Of a stretch of 64,000 nt of DNA, positions 50,939 through 64,000 are shown one piece after another. Numbering within the stretch: the stretch's first letter is position 1; each line of letters begins with the position of its first letter. A program made the position numbers and the translations under genes. Source of the DNA: Syngnathus acus (taxonomy: Eukaryota > Chordata > Actinopteri > Syngnathiformes > Syngnathidae); NCBI RefSeq assembly GCF_901709675.1, contig NC_051105.1:3277104-3341103 (forward strand). The letters run 5' to 3'. The notes under the pieces were generated by a model, which had not been told where the DNA came from, did no database searches, and saw nothing but the letters and a program-made list of their open reading frames with translations.

Positions 50939-53900
50939 ACTTTTTCATTATTATCTGATTGGCTGGCAGAATTTGAATAGCCTTTATAGTGTTTGCCCCC
51001 AGTTAGCATTTAGCACCACTATTGCGCATCATTATGTTCCATGGCGTCTCTCTAAAAATGAGTTCACTGTGCAAATGTGCTGTGTGCACCACATGTGTGT
51101 ACGAGTGAATGGAAAGCAAATATGCATTGAAATGTTTAGTGAGCGTGCAGGAAGCTGAAGCCAAACTGTCACATGTACGCCATGGGGGCAAGAGCACGCA
51201 GTTTGGTGAGAAGAGAGTGCCGAGCAAACACTTCCTCAATTGCTTTGCTGTGCGCTCACCGGCACGCTACTTTGATACACCCACTGGAATGTACCATAGT
51301 GTACCCACAGTGCAGTATTAGACACTTATAATGATTTCATTGAAAAACTGAGATAGCAGAATTGTCAGAGGTTCCTGGTGTAATTGGTAATAGGGCATAT
51401 TGCTATTATTATACAAGTGTCATCTATGCGGAGATACTTCTGCCGTCAAATAATTTGAACTCAGATTCCAAAAAAAGAGTTCACATCCATCAATAAGGAA
51501 TAAATCATAACACAATGGATGGACGGATTATGTTGACTAATACTAGACCATCAACAACATGTGTATCCTAGTTTGTCACTTACTTCTACATCCACCCATG
51601 AATATCCATCAATGAAGGCCAGAAGTGAGATAAGAATCCCTGAAACACAAAATTATGGGCCTTATTTTCATGCCCAGCACAAGTCTAGTGCAATCTTACT
51701 GTGCACATGGGTGGCGTTTTCTTTCCTTTGGCATTTTCGTAGACATGTGCAGATAGATATGGGCGTATGCATCGTTGTGGGAGTAAACATAGATTCAAAA
51801 CGGCTCCCCTCAATCCCTTTGAATTCAGTGCAGATGGAGCACGCGGTCTACATGGCAGAATGAACACATGGAATATGATGATATCCACCAAACATACCAC
51901 TAGGGCGCGGAATCTGAATACATGGATGAAATCCACCAAATTCACATTACACGACCTGCGCCACAACTTGGACCTGGTTTTACCTGTCCAAACTCTAGTC
52001 TACTTTCTGTCACAAAATTGTCAGGTGTGCCGGGGGGGGGCGTAAAAGAAAATGCCCTCAGTCCCCTGGGACGCACGCTGAACACAGTAAACAAAACTTG
52101 TTTGGGGGGGGGGGGCTTTTGGTTGAAACCAATAGCATTATCTCCCAATTCTATGAGCTTTTTTTTCTTACAAGATTCAAACGCTCAAAGGAGTATGCCA
52201 AATTACACCTCAAAGTTGCAGACCACTTTTGGGTTTTCCCAAAGCCCAAATGGCCCCCGAACCATACTTTGCTAAACCTGCAAGGTTTTGTGAGTTTATG
52301 GATTCCTCCTAAAAACCAGGAATTCTTATTAGTGTTCAGTTGGTATTCATAATCGTTCACATCGTGCATGTGGTTTGATGCTATTGTGATACCATCCACG
52401 ATGTCCAATAAAACAAAAACATATATTTCAACATTTTGAGTTTCTCGCTACACAATATGGACATGAACATTTTTTGCTTTCGGTCTCAAACTTTATTCAC
52501 GTTTACCCAAAAGCCAATGTCGGGCTCTTAACTGCGTGATAGGGGTCACTTGAAGATGTCACCCTTAACATAGCTGACCCCAATAGGAAGCATTTTGAAT
52601 GCAGTGTAAGTGTGTGTGCATGTGTGTGTGTGTATATACAAACAGTGCAGACATTATTCTCCAAAATAGTGCAGGGGTCCAGTAGACAAAAGGACAAAGG
52701 AGCCTCAAGAGTTATTATGGTTGTGTAAAGGAGAAAGGCAGAGGTAAATACTTTGGGTCATTTAGCTGCTGCACAGCTGTGGCGCTGTGTGTGTATACAC
52801 GCGTGTAAATGTGTGCATGTGTGTGACGGAAATAAGTTTACATGATTGGACGCATGAGATGTTAAAGTGGAAATTAAACTGTGACATTTTAAACTAATAC
52901 CATCTTCAAATCGTACATTTTAACATTCTTAATAGCTGTACTTAAAAACAATTAAGGGATGTGTAAAAGAAAAGGATGATGTCTAGCCCTCACTGAAAAG
53001 AGAATAGTCAGAAAATATCTGTTGTTTGCATGCTAGCCACTATCTGCTACACGTAAGTTTCATTTGTTCATTAGTGTCTGGTAAAATTTGGTATTGAATA
53101 AATTGCATTGTACTGAGCAGACGGACATGTTTTAAGTTCCTGTCTTTAGTTGGTCAGAGCGAAACTTATTGCAGTCGTATTCTACTCGCAAAATGTTGCT
53201 GCTTTTGTCTAAAACTGGTTAGTTGGAAGAAACCTGGTTCTGCTATGCGTTTCAATTACCATATGCGATATGATTTAACCCTTAGATACTTCATCTTGAG
53301 CCATCATCACTTTTGAGGCCAACCAATGAGAAAGCCTCTTGCACGGCTTCTGCACTTACGTAAATGGCATCCTGTTGTTAGTAGCTCGGGTAAACGTCCA
53401 GCATCTTCTGTGGAAGCTGACTCAGAGTAAAGAAACGGAATTCGATGTAATGAGTCCATTTAATACACCCTGCTTGTGTGACATGTCGGGAAAAAATGGT
53501 CATCTGGAAGCAGTGCGGCAAACAGCAGCAGACACACTCACGCACGATTCACACAAGTATTAAACACAGCTGACAACTTGGGGGTTTGTTTATTTTTAAG
53601 AGTGTCTGGGACATGTTTTTACATGAACATGTGCATTGGACTAGGCAGCACATGTTGAAATATCCTTAATGCTAATATTAATACTACTGTTTCAATACAA
53701 ATTATTGTACCATTTTACGATTAGAATAGCAAGAAAACTGCTGCATATGGCGGCTTATTGAGGGAGGTGGAATGTCCCCACCTATGCCTGGCATCCACTA
53801 CCTACTTGTTTTAAGTACCTATGTACTTAGACACATTTGTTCACATCTACCTACTTATATTCCTACCTAGCCTATTACCTATCAATTACATTTGCCAACT

Positions 53901-56784
53901 TATTTTCCATCTGAACTACTTACCAAACATAGCTACCTAGCTACCTTCGTACCCTACCTACTGTACTCTGTAGTATCTAATCATCAATTATATTTGTCAG
54001 AATTTTATGGGACAGCCACCTTGGTGGCTGGAATCTCAAATAAAAATGGCATAAAAATCAAAGTTTGCCATAACATTATTTGATATTTATCATTTATCTG
54101 TATTTTCTCTTTCATTGCAAAACTGTAAGCATCTTAAGCCTTTATGAGTCCAGCTTTCCTTCAAATAAATAATCATGGAATTCAAGCGCAGGTCGGATTG
54201 GATGGTTCGGCGGGCCGTATTCGGCCCACGCGCCCCCAGTTGGTCACCGATTTACAGCTATCTATGGCGAGCTATGCATTTAGTATCTGTGATTTCAGTG
54301 GTGACTTAATCCACTTTTTTAATTAAATGAATTAAACTAATTGATTAAAAACAGAGTTCTGCAGTTGTAGTTTAAACTGATCTGTGATTCCAGAGGGCCT
54401 GGGCAGATTGGAGTGACGTGTGTAAAGATATGCAAACATCCATCGTTGAAAAGCTTTTAATTGAGGAGAAGACGGTTGGGTGTAAATTCATACATATTAA
54501 TAGAACAAATTGAAATTGTAAATATGGATCAATGTTTCTAATGGGCCACCTGAGAAAGCCTTGCTGACCACTGCCAATGACACACCAAGCTATACATAAA
54601 CACAAAGAGCATTATTCAAAAGACAAAGAAAGTATCTATGTTTTAAACTTTATCTATAAAGTACTATTCATACAGAAGAACTCAAACTGCGTCACATTTA
54701 AAAAAAATCAAAAGAAGCAAATGAAGAACTCACACAAGCTATTTGTTGATTTGCAAAATGAGTTGGCACGAGCGTAAGAGTCATAAAATGCTCCCCGACT
54801 TCTCACGCCATGCTGCACGTTACATGCACGTGACCTCACGTCTGCCCCCTGAATGGGCGACTATTGTGCGATGACACAGTGGCACTTTGGAGTGAATAAC
54901 AAACTTCTTTCTATTCACGCTTCACATGCCGCCGCTGCCGTTTCCTCAAATAACAAATAACAAATTAAAGCGGTGGAAATTGCTGGTTAATTTTCACGGC
55001 GAGTGAATAAATGAGTCGCTTGGGAGGCAACACCTATTTTCACTCACATGCTGGGGGGATTACGCGACAGGTAGAGTAACAGGGTGTTTCCACCGCTCCT
55101 TGGTTACCGTGACAACTGTGACAAGTGAACAGGCACTCGTTGTGTCCTTGTCACAGTATTTCCATCCTTTTAAAAACATCTATTCACACACATACTTGTT
55201 CACTTACATCATGTATCAATATGGGGGACACCCTTGCTACAGGTCATAAATGTTCAAAGTGTTTCTAAATATTTCTGTAACATTTAAAGGCTGCCCCTGG
55301 TCAATATTGCTTTTGTCATTCATTTACCAAGAGGAAAATTATGACGTTAGTTCTGTTTTGTATGCAGTTGACGCAGGATTTCCTGCATTGCTTTATTAGC
55401 AAAACATAAGTTAAATATTTCCTCTCATCTTGACACCATACCAGAAAAAATATTATTATGTGTGACGGAACTGTTTATGTTTGAGGGCAAATACAAAAAA
55501 CACAAATATTCAAACAGGTATGTGCATGACATTCGACAGCAGCACAATGACGTGTATTCATGCATTTATTAATACTTAGACACTGGAGAGGTTTTCATTC
55601 AACACTGTTTACTACTGTGGTGGAGAACTAGATCAGTTGTCAATCAAATGCCCTGGCACACTCGTCTCGAGAGATCTTTGAGTAAATTGTGATGAGATTT
55701 TTGTTTGGTGCTGTGCAATGAGATTTGACGTTGATAGTCTTTTTAGATGGATATCTATTTAAAGCAAATCTTGCCCTCTGGAAAATTTTAACCCCTAAGG
55801 AAATTTAGTGAACATCCCCATTGCTACAAATAGACACGTGACCCTCCAGCACGAAACTGGTTGAACGTTGTTTAACTGTGTTTTGAACCAGAGCCCCAAA
55901 AGCATCAAATATGTGAAAATGAACGATTTTCTGATTTGTGATTCACACACTGGAAAAATAAGTAAGTTTTGTTTTTTTCCCAAAAATCATCAATACAGTA
56001 AATCTGGTAGTGTAACGCAAATGATAACAAAATTGGGACAATCCTTTTCAGTCCAGAGGAAAATCACTCAAATCACTCACATTCCTCTGAGAGACTCTTG
56101 TCATGTCTGGCTTGTGTTGTCATGACAACAAGATCCATTCCGTTTCAAAGACTATCTCTCATCGGGGTAGTAGACAGTGACACAGTCCTGTCAAAATTAC
56201 CAGTCGACTGAGAAAAGGTCAGAGATCCAAAGGAAAAGCGCATCAGTGGCGCGGACGGTGTCAGGATGTGGCTGGGAATTCCGAAAACAACAGCCAACAA
56301 GTCTTGAGTAAAGCACCAATGGGAATGAGGCTGAACTTTGATGACAGGATGGAAATCGGTGATGCAAGGAATGACTGAATGACAAAACTACATTATTCAT
56401 ACAACAAGGACTTTTATTTATGGACAGCGCCACTACACAGTAAAAATCATGTGGGTTACATCATGGTCTAGAAAATGTAGGAAGATATGTTTCATGTTTA
56501 GGCATAAAGCCAGCTGCTGGGAGGCAAATTTATATCAACATTATTTTGGCTATGATTCAGTGAGCCACTCTTACTTGTGTCAACTGTACTTGTAGCATAT
56601 GTTTTGTATGTAGATGTTTGAATGCTTGTCAGCCTCGTCACACCCCAACAATCAATGCACTTGACAGTTACACTCAAAAAGCAATTTTTCAAAAAGATTT
56701 AGTGTCGCTTTTACAAGTTTTACAACTTTCAACTAATAGTAGAACAAAATTTTAAAGTATTAATGAATATCAATATTAATACTA

Positions 56785-56885
56785 AAATTATATATATATA
56801 TATATAATACTGAATATATTAATATAATATAGCGTTAATATTAATATTAATTCATATTAATATATTATATATTAATATTATTTTA
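56785..56885. repeat. AT-rich TATTAATA low-complexity block
   Basis: About 100 bp made almost only of A and T, with repeated atat and attaatatta words that form several small palindromes. It may breathe or form cruciforms. There is no other signal. Confidence 0.7.
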
Positions 56886-57384
56886 CATGAATTGAGAGTA
56901 ATGTCAATACAGCATAGTTGGAATATTCTGGAAAAAAAAACTGCAATTATAATAAATATATCACAGAAAGAAACGTGATATAATTGCTGATGTGGAGAGT
57001 TTCAGGATTTTTCTCAAAGTATTACAATTTTATTATCTTTGATTATCACAGATGCATTCACTTAACATTCCAAAAAAACATTACCTGCATTTTCCTCATG
57101 ACAAAAAAATCAATCAAAACTCACTTTTACCATTTACTTTCTTTTCAGTGCAGCTGAAATAAAATGAAGAAAAAATGCTAAAATACATTTTAATATAGAA
57201 GACTGTAGCCAGCTGTACACACTACAAACTATGTATCATTTCTCTAGAAAAGTATCTTATTAACGGCATATGAGAATATATTTCTTGACGCAATAAAATA
57301 CCAAATCATATAGTTTTGACCAATTGAAGCTGCTGTCCATCCTTGTGCAAGTCATATTCTCTCCTTCCAACACAGGCCTTGGCC

Positions 57385-59750
57385 ATGCCGCTCCTTCGGC
57401 CCCCATTTCTCCTGACCCTGCTGCAACTTGTAGTACTTCCATATGTTACTGATGGGAAGTACTACGGACAAAATCAACACCCTCAAGCATACCAGCAGCA
57501 GATGCAAATGCAACACCTCCAACACATGGGCATGGGCAATGAAGGCTACCCCCAGCAACAGTACATTGGCAAAGATGTGCCCTATATGCACTATCCCCAG
57601 TACCGGAAGGAACTCCCCCAGATGCCCATGACGAAGGGCAAAGAAAAGGCTCGCAAAGGCGGTGGCTATTACGGTGGACAAGACAAAGGTGAGTAACTTT
57701 TTTTAACACCCATTGGCATAAAAGCCACATCAATGGAAGTTGTGGTCCTCCTGAGAAACATTATCCCAATCATGCACAATTTAATATTATGTATTGTATG
57801 TGTGCATTGATCACAGGTCAGACAATCCCAAGTGGTGCTGAGGGGATTCCCCAAGGACAACCAGGTCCAGTTGGGCCACCTGGGCCAGAAGGACCTATAG
57901 GTCCACCTGGACCTCCAGGTAATGGCCAACCAGGACCACCAGGGCTACCTGGACCACCTGGTCAACCAGGAGTACCTGGGATGGCTAAAACAGGGTTGCC
58001 AGGACAACCAGGCAGACCGGGAGGACTCGGTCAGCTTGGACCGCAAGGAGAAATGGGCCCTAGAGGTGAATCGGGTCAGTCGGGACAACCTGGACGTCAG
58101 GGTCCACCAGGACCACCTGGGCTGCCTGGAATAGGGAAACCAGGAGTCCAGGGACTGCCAGGACAACCAGGGATGAAAGGAGAGCCAGGGCACAAAGGAC
58201 TACCAGGACTTCCTGGATTACAAGGACCAAAAGGCGACAAAGGTATGGGGCAGCCAGGGCAACCAGGTCATAAAGGTCTACCAGGACCCCAAGGCCCTGC
58301 TGGACCAAGAGGACTACCTGGTTTTGGAAAACCAGGTTTGAATGGGATGCCAGGTCCACAAGGCCCTCCGGGAGAAAAGGGGCATCCAGGACTGAAAGGA
58401 CTAACTGGGCTACCAGGTGAAGGAGGACCACCGGGCCCACCTGGTCTACCAGGGCAAGGAAAACCAGGTCAAAATGGTCTACCAGGTCAGCCCGGCATGC
58501 AGGGCGGGAAAGGTCATCCAGGACCACCTGGCTTGCCAGGGAAGCCAGGACTGCCTGGCTTTGGTAAACCAGGCCTCCAAGGACCAAAGGGTGAAAAAGG
58601 TATGAATGGCCCACCTGGACTCCCAGGACCAAACGGAGATAAAGGCCATGCAGGATTACCTGGTATGACCGGACCTGCTGGGCCAAGTGGTCAACCAGGC
58701 CCTCCAGGACCCAAGGGGCCATCAGGGGGTGTAGGCTTACCGGGTCCAAAAGGAGAATGTGGTGAGGGAGGACCTAAAGGGATTGATGGGATCCGGGGTG
58801 ACGCCGGTACGGCTGGATTACCCGGTACTGATGGCTTACCTGGAGAACGTGGAAGTCCAGGGCTGAGAGGTCCACAAGGACCAAGTGGTGCCAAAGGGGA
58901 AAATGGACATAAAGGCCTTCCGGGCCTGCCAGGTCCTTCAGGACTTCCTGGCCCCAAAGGTGAAGGTGGATATCCTGGAGAAATGGGACCTCAAGGTCCT
59001 AAAGGAATCCCTGGTATGGACGGTGTAGCAGGCCCAATTGGATCACCTGGAATTCAAGGACCAAAAGGAGCGTTCGGTCCTCCTGGTCTGCCAGGCGTTG
59101 CAGGTGAAGGCATTCCAGGACATCCAGGTCCTATTGGACCTAGGGGAAAAGAAGGCCCATCAGGACCCCAAGGACTGAGCGGACCACCTGGCCCTCCTGG
59201 AGCCCCTGGCCTACCAGGAGAACCTGGGATGTCTCCGGACTTGGCAGGAGTGCTTTCCCATATGGGCCCTGGACTGGATGGTGAGAAGGCTGGTGGCTAT
59301 GGTAAAAAGGGCAAATATGGAGGAAATGGTGCAGAGATGGGCGTCAGTGGTCTGGAAATGCCAGCATTCACAGCCATAACGTCAACTCCATTCCCACCTG
59401 TGGGAACCCCAGTGGTGTTTGAGAAGCCGTTGTACAATGGTCGCCAAAACTTCAACCCTGAAACAGGAATATTCACCTGTGAACTCCCTGGTATTTATTA
59501 CTTTGCCTACCACATTAATTGCAAAGGAGCCAACGTGTGGGTGGCCCTGATGAGGAACAATGAGCCGGTGATGTATACATATGATGAATACAAGAAGGGC
59601 TACTTAGATCAAGCATCGGGAAGTGCAGTCTTACCTTTACAACCAGGGGACACTGTACACATTCAGCTGCCCTCAGATCAGGCTGCAGGACTTTACGCTG
59701 GGGAGTACGTGCATTCATCTTTCTCTGGATTCTTACTGTATCCGTTGTAA
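57385..59750 (+). CDS. col8a1: Collagen type VIII alpha-1 chain (2 coding exons, 745 aa)
   Basis: Exons 57385-57688 and 57817-59750. The acceptor cacag lies at 57371-57375, and phase 1 is kept across the 128-bp intron. The ATG is chosen because it follows the acceptor and starts a signal peptide ([17 protein letters not shown]). Residues about 25-101 form the NC2 region, rich in Gln, Met, Tyr and Lys. The triple helix covers about 115-572. It has eight breaks in the Gly-X-Y pattern: seven Gly-X dipeptides, mostly of the form GxGKPG, and one longer MAKT. The human helix likewise has eight breaks at near-equal length. A linker leads to the C1q-type NC1 domain (about 618-745; [32 protein letters not shown]), which drives trimerisation. 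The product is a short-chain network collagen of Descemet's membrane and vessel walls. It is 745 aa against 744 in human. Whether it is the a or b fish paralogue is not decided. Confidence 0.96.
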
Positions 59751-60801
59751 GTGAAAAGTGAAGAATATTAAATGGGGTGAATTTTTGTTGCCAAAAAAGG
59801 ACTCTTAAGTGAAAATCTGGTAACGTCATCAATGCAGATGAGATGGCAGTTTGGTTATCACAAGGAAATATGATGGTCTGTATATAAAACCCACTTTACA
59901 CCACACAGCCATAAGTCCATGTGCAATTTTATAGATTTGAAGGGATAGAATAACCTATGAAAAGGCATTCACAGAGGGCCTGAATGACTTATCGGATTTC
60001 CTCAAATAGTTGTCCCCTTGAATTGACACTCAGTCTCAAATAATCGCTGGGTGCGTCGGTAATTTGAAGTCTGCTGTTAACTAAAACAGATGTGCCAAAT
60101 GAGAGATGTAAAACAGTCTCTCAGATACATTGCCAGAGTCTTGTTTCTTTGTAAACTAGACTTCATGATGATGTTACATTATTTAGAGACTAGATCAGAG
60201 TTCCAATCGTCTCTGCAATGTCACTCCACAATGTAGTGTACATTCCTACGCGCCTCATTTTATTCCACCTAGTCTGTCTCATTTCCTTTCACCATTTTGA
60301 TAAAAATAGATATACATTTATGTATAAATTGTTTGATAATTTTCGAGGAATTGTGTTTGTATAAATAATATGAGGACGTTTTTGCCCATCTACAGTAGCC
60401 AAATGGCATGGCCACTAGATGAGGAATTAGGGCAGTTTTGATTTGATCCGGGCGGGCAAACCAAGGGAATGCAATTTGTTTGTATATTTTAATGTGAGGA
60501 CAAGGAGGCAATTTGTAAAGTATGCAAAGAAAGAGTGAACAAAAATAATATTCCGTTGCAATAAGGTAGCAGCTACCCAATGTGTCAAAGAATGTGAAGT
60601 TCAGCCAAAAGATTGAACACATCTTTTCATTGTTTTTTTTTTCATATTCATATGCACCTATTGCCTTTATCAGTCATGGCATCATAGATCACAGATTTCT
60701 ATTGGTCAGGGTTAACAATAGTTTGAACACTCCAGTATTAGTTACATATAAACACACACACATACGTATATATATAGTATATATACACATATACACCCAC
60801 C

Positions 60802-60837
<36 letters not shown>

Positions 60838-61545
60838 ATGATGATTTATTATCAATTACTATTAATTGTGCTTTTTTAATCCTTACTCATGCCGGCTTTG
60901 CTGTAACTCTGTTGGGGATTCTAACTGATTTGGTGGTATCATACGTAATTGCGCTTCAGAGAATGTATAACTAGATTCAATACAACACCCAATTTTTTTT
61001 TTAAAAAACATCCACTCTACATAGTGTTTACGTCATAAAACAATTTGTTGGATTTGGCTTGTTGGATACACAGAAAAGAGATATTTATTATAAATGTAAA
61101 TGTGTACGGAGGAAAATGTCTTTTTAGAATCAAAATCAAACAAATCAGATTTAAAAATGTCATTCCTGAACAATGCCACGGGATCTGTTTTTTACCTTTT
61201 TTTTTTTAACTGTACAGTCATTTTATTTATGTAATTGTTACTGCCAATCTGAAATGTTTAACGTCAGTAAAATGACACATAAAAGGGGAAAATTAAACAA
61301 AATTTGATGTGACAATGTGTCAAAAGTGTGGAACGTGGGTGAGTACCTATAATGTCAGTAATTTATTATTTGGACCAGTAATTGCCTTACATGTAAGTGT
61401 AAAAGGTGAAGGGGAAACTTTTGAAAAAAAAAGAAAAATGTATTTGTCCTTCCAAGCATGGTGCTAATATTGTCAGTGTAACCTGAATTAATGTTTCACT
61501 GTTGTTATGATAATTATTTTTGTCTATGCTGTTTTTCTAAATAAA
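59751..61545 (+). other. col8a1 3' UTR with poly(A) signal
   Basis: From the stop codon to AATAAA at 61540-61545 there are 1.8 kb without another gene. This fits the long 3' UTRs of COL8A1 orthologues. It includes a TA/CA microsatellite (about 60765-60838). The hexamer is followed 50 bp later by the GATA repeat. An earlier cryptic signal may exist, so the extent is inferred. Confidence 0.55.
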
Positions 61546-61588
61546 AATGTTACTGAAAACTATCGCATACGTTTTTATTTCCATCCCA

Positions 61589-61694
<106 letters not shown>

Positions 61695-62060
61695 TTGGTC
61701 TGCTTTTTTCTGTTTGCAATTAAGCTAGATACTGTTTATATATTTTACTTAACAAATATAATATTGATCGTTTAAAATGTCCTTAATGTCGTGATTATGT
61801 AATGAAATATTTCCTATACATATAAATATTCTTTATAGTTTTTTAATATTTTAAAAACGTTCATTATTATTATTTATTTAAAAAGCATTATTACCTCAGT
61901 AACTTCAAAGCTTTTTACCAACAACTAAATTTATTGGTTACATATTGTTTATATGCTGTTCAATTTGAAAAGCAGTACATATTTGTAATCATTGTTGAAA
62001 GACGTCAACAGTAGGCCGCGCCCACTAAGGACCAGATGCTGATGCTGCCGTCGGAGGCAG

Positions 62061-62072
62061 TGCGCATGCGCA
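62061..62072 (+). promoter_or_regulatory. NRF1 palindrome in jagn1 promoter
   Basis: TGCGCATGCGCA, a perfect NRF1 consensus palindrome, lies about 90 bp before the donor of the non-coding exon. It is a common core-promoter element of TATA-less housekeeping genes. Confidence 0.6.
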
Positions 62073-62074
62073 CA

Positions 62075-62160
62075 GTTGACGGAAGCCGGTTGATTCTTCA
62101 CATCTTTTGTCCAGGTGTTGGTCTTTTTTTAGCGACGAAACAGAGCAAACTCACGCAACC
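62075..62160 (+). other. jagn1 non-coding first exon (approximate start)
   Basis: Ends in gcaacc|ggtaagc, a consensus donor at about 62160. The next exon opens after ttgtcag at 62385, 11 nt before the ATG. The start is a guess from the NRF1 site. A 61-codon frame here runs across the donor and is not translated as such. Confidence 0.5.
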
Positions 62161-62396
62161 GGTAAGCATTGTTCGCTGTAATATTTCATCTTACACCATC
62201 TCAACACACTCGTATCGCTGAGAGTGTGACGTGTGTTTAAATTCTTTTTAATCCAAGTGAACCGGGTGGTTGGATTACGCTAGCGGTATTAGCTAACCAG
62301 CTGTATCGCAAAACAGCAATTCAGCCTGAGTGATTTTTTTTTTTTTTCATTTCAACAGTCAATTAATAAATGTCCCTTTTGTCAGTTGACATCAAT

Positions 62397-63719
62397 ATGA
62401 CGTCACGTCTTGGCCACAAAACTGCTGCAAGCAATGGAAGTGACTTTAAATTCAGAGAGAAGGCGACTCCACACTACCAAATGAGGTAAGACACTCTCTC
62501 TTTTTTTTCTTTTCTTTTTTTTAATACATGTCGATTTCCTCATATATGTAGTGTCTAAAGGACTTGTGTAAACTTGGAGCCCTCTTTGAGTCTAGTGAAT
62601 GGCCACCAGTCAAGGGTGCAACCAACCTCAACTGGGATAGGCTCCAGCTATCCTAACCCACAACCCTAACAAGGACAAGAGCTAAGAAAATGAATTGGAT
62701 GGCTGTAACACGGTCTTTGTCATTCAGAGAAGGGTCCCAGATTTAATTTCATTTCCACTGTCAGCTATACAGATGCCGTGTCTGCTGTGGTAGCAGTCCA
62801 GCAAAGACATCTGTTGTTACACATGGTATTAGCGAAATTTTACGCCACCTAGTGGCACCACCTGTTATTTTGTTTTCCTGAGGGGGAAAAAAGAGCTGTC
62901 ATTTTAAAGTGCAATGTACACTTTTGTTCAAAAGTTTTAGAACACCTTTTTTTTTTTTAACCATTAAAAAATGATAGTCATGCCGTTTTCTTTCTGGTGG
63001 TGTGTGCTTGTTTTGGCTGAGATGCAAATGTTCCTTACCGCATCAAAATATAGGTGACAATAGGGGTACAAAATGTAAAACTTAATTTTTTTTATATATA
63101 CATACATAAATAAATGAAATAAAATATTTTTTTATACATACATACATAAAAACCAACAAAAACAATTGACCAACTGTAGCAGTGCATGCTTCTCATTGAC
63201 GATTAGTACACAATATGAAAATAAGAAACCTTGACGATGCATTCTTCATGTTGCAGCGCTTCCTTGAAGTCAGAGGTTCGTCGCTTGAACGTGATTCACC
63301 TTCTGGTTTGGCTGCTGGTCGCTGCTCAAATGGTCGTCAGCCACTTAAACCTGCTGTCACATGACACCGTCGCCATGCCCTACCAGTGGGAGTACCCCTA
63401 CCTGCTCAGCATGGTCCCCCTGCTGTGCAGCAGCCTGTCCCTGCCCAAGAACAACATCAGCTACCTGGTCTTGTCCATGATCAGCGCCGGGCTGTTCTCA
63501 GTGGCGCCGCTCATCTACGGCGGCATGGAGATGTTCCCCCTGGCACAGCAGCTGTATCGCCACGGCAAAGCGTACCGCTTCATCTTTGGCTTCTCTGCGG
63601 TGACTGTGATGTATCTGCTCATGGTGGTGGCTGTGCAAGTGCACGCGTGGCAGCTGTACTACATGAAGAAGCTGCTCGACTCGTGGTTCAACGCCACACA
63701 AGAGAAGAAGAAGAAATAA
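62397..63719 (+). CDS. jagn1: Protein jagunal homolog 1 (2 coding exons, 183 aa)
   Basis: Exons 62397-62485 and 63257-63719. The split codon (AG|C, Ser) restores phase. The result is 183 aa, the same length as human JAGN1. The N terminus has [16 protein letters not shown], then four hydrophobic segments ([15 protein letters not shown], a [15 protein letters not shown] stretch, [40 protein letters not shown]). Near-invariant blocks are [16 protein letters not shown] and [18 protein letters not shown]. The C-terminal KKKK fits a dilysine ER-retrieval signal. Jagunal is an ER membrane protein of the early secretory route, needed in human neutrophils (JAGN1 loss causes severe congenital neutropenia). 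Fish often keep two copies, and which one this is stays open. No canonical AATAAA was seen in the remaining 280 bases. Confidence 0.95.
62590..62705 (+). repeat. SINE-tail fragment in jagn1 intron
   Basis: Contains gaatggccaccagtcaaggg, then actgggataggctccagc, then acaaccctaacaaggacaag, and ends aaaatgaattggatgg. It is of the same family as 46515-46716 and sits between the two coding exons of jagn1. Confidence 0.65.
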
Positions 63720-64000
63720 TTGTTAAAAAAGAGAAATGATTTACATATACTTTATCCTTATTTATCATTATGCAGAAATAATGTGATATTTATTCTGGTA
63801 AAGTTAGTTACTCTCATCAAGGTAATACAACATTATTATCTCAACATTAATACCATTTCTAATAATTTATTCTCAAAATTTTATGACTTTACTTTTATAA
63901 TTCCTTGACTTTTGCTTTGTTTCAGTATGGCAGATCACGCCTTTCTATTCCTGTAAAATGGAAATGGTCAAATACTTCATTGTAGTCCAGCGCAATGAAA

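Larger units (their letters stand above)
49912..57370. other. Probable col8a1 intron 1
   Basis: AT-rich, with no coding exon found. It contains a SINE tail (50811-50938), G homopolymers (52030 and 52104), a TG/TA microsatellite (52610-52640), a hAT-like scrap (about 54205-54250, cgggccgtattcggcc) and an AT-palindrome block (56785-56880). Confidence 0.5.

Noticed and set aside
58060-58749. 229-codon minus-strand frame
   Set aside because: Antisense shadow of the Gly-X-Y repeat in col8a1. Repetitive triplets keep several frames open.
60582-60974. 130-codon plus-strand frame after col8a1
   Set aside because: Crosses the TA/CA microsatellite in the 3' UTR. No homology and no start context.

Overview
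The window is vertebrate nuclear DNA, most likely from a ray-finned (percomorph-type) fish. Coding sequence is split into short exons with GT/AG borders. Many introns are small: one appears to be 61 bp and another 96 bp. All six genes read as clear orthologues of vertebrate proteins. The space between them is AT-rich and carries fish-type dispersed repeats: MITEs, a hAT relic, tRNA-headed SINE pieces, a truncated LINE, and CA and GATA microsatellites. No bacterial, viral or CRISPR-like content was seen.

Layout from left to right. 1-2.4 kb: intergenic, with repeat scraps. 2.5-20.4 kb (+): cmss1, 10 coding exons, 294 aa. Its 14.4-kb first intron holds filip1l on the opposite strand (4 coding exons seen, 1006 aa). 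21.1-24.0 kb (+): tmem30c, a CDC50-family flippase subunit, 7 exons, 352 aa. 35.1-25.4 kb (-): dcbld2, a CUB/LCCL/F5-8C membrane receptor, 15 exons, 677 aa. tmem30c and dcbld2 converge tail to tail. 35.6-39.1 kb: a repeat cluster with a composite MITE, a tandem duplication and a 5'-truncated LINE that still carries a 385-codon reverse-transcriptase ORF. 39.2-49.7 kb: about 10 kb with no recognisable gene. 49.7-61.5 kb (+): col8a1, with a candidate TATA promoter and non-coding first exon at about 49.74-49.91 kb, two coding exons at 57.4-59.75 kb (745 aa) and a poly(A) signal at 61.54 kb. 62.0-63.7 kb (+): jagn1, one non-coding and two coding exons, 183 aa.

Exon coordinates were worked out by hand, from the splice consensus, reading-phase continuity across every junction, and colinearity with remembered orthologues. 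In all six genes the phases close with no frameshift. The neighbourhood (filip1l nested in cmss1, with tmem30c, dcbld2 and col8a1 close by) matches human 3q12 in content but not in order. The genes do not form a shared pathway. Their link is ancestral linkage, apart from the cmss1/filip1l antisense pair, which must share one transcribed region.

I found no convincing new biological system. The best items for a second look are a candidate CArG-box promoter inside filip1l, an intact tmem30c (a pseudogene in human), the 61-bp cmss1 intron, and several transposon structures whose ends can be read directly, including a hAT element with a perfect 8-bp target-site duplication.
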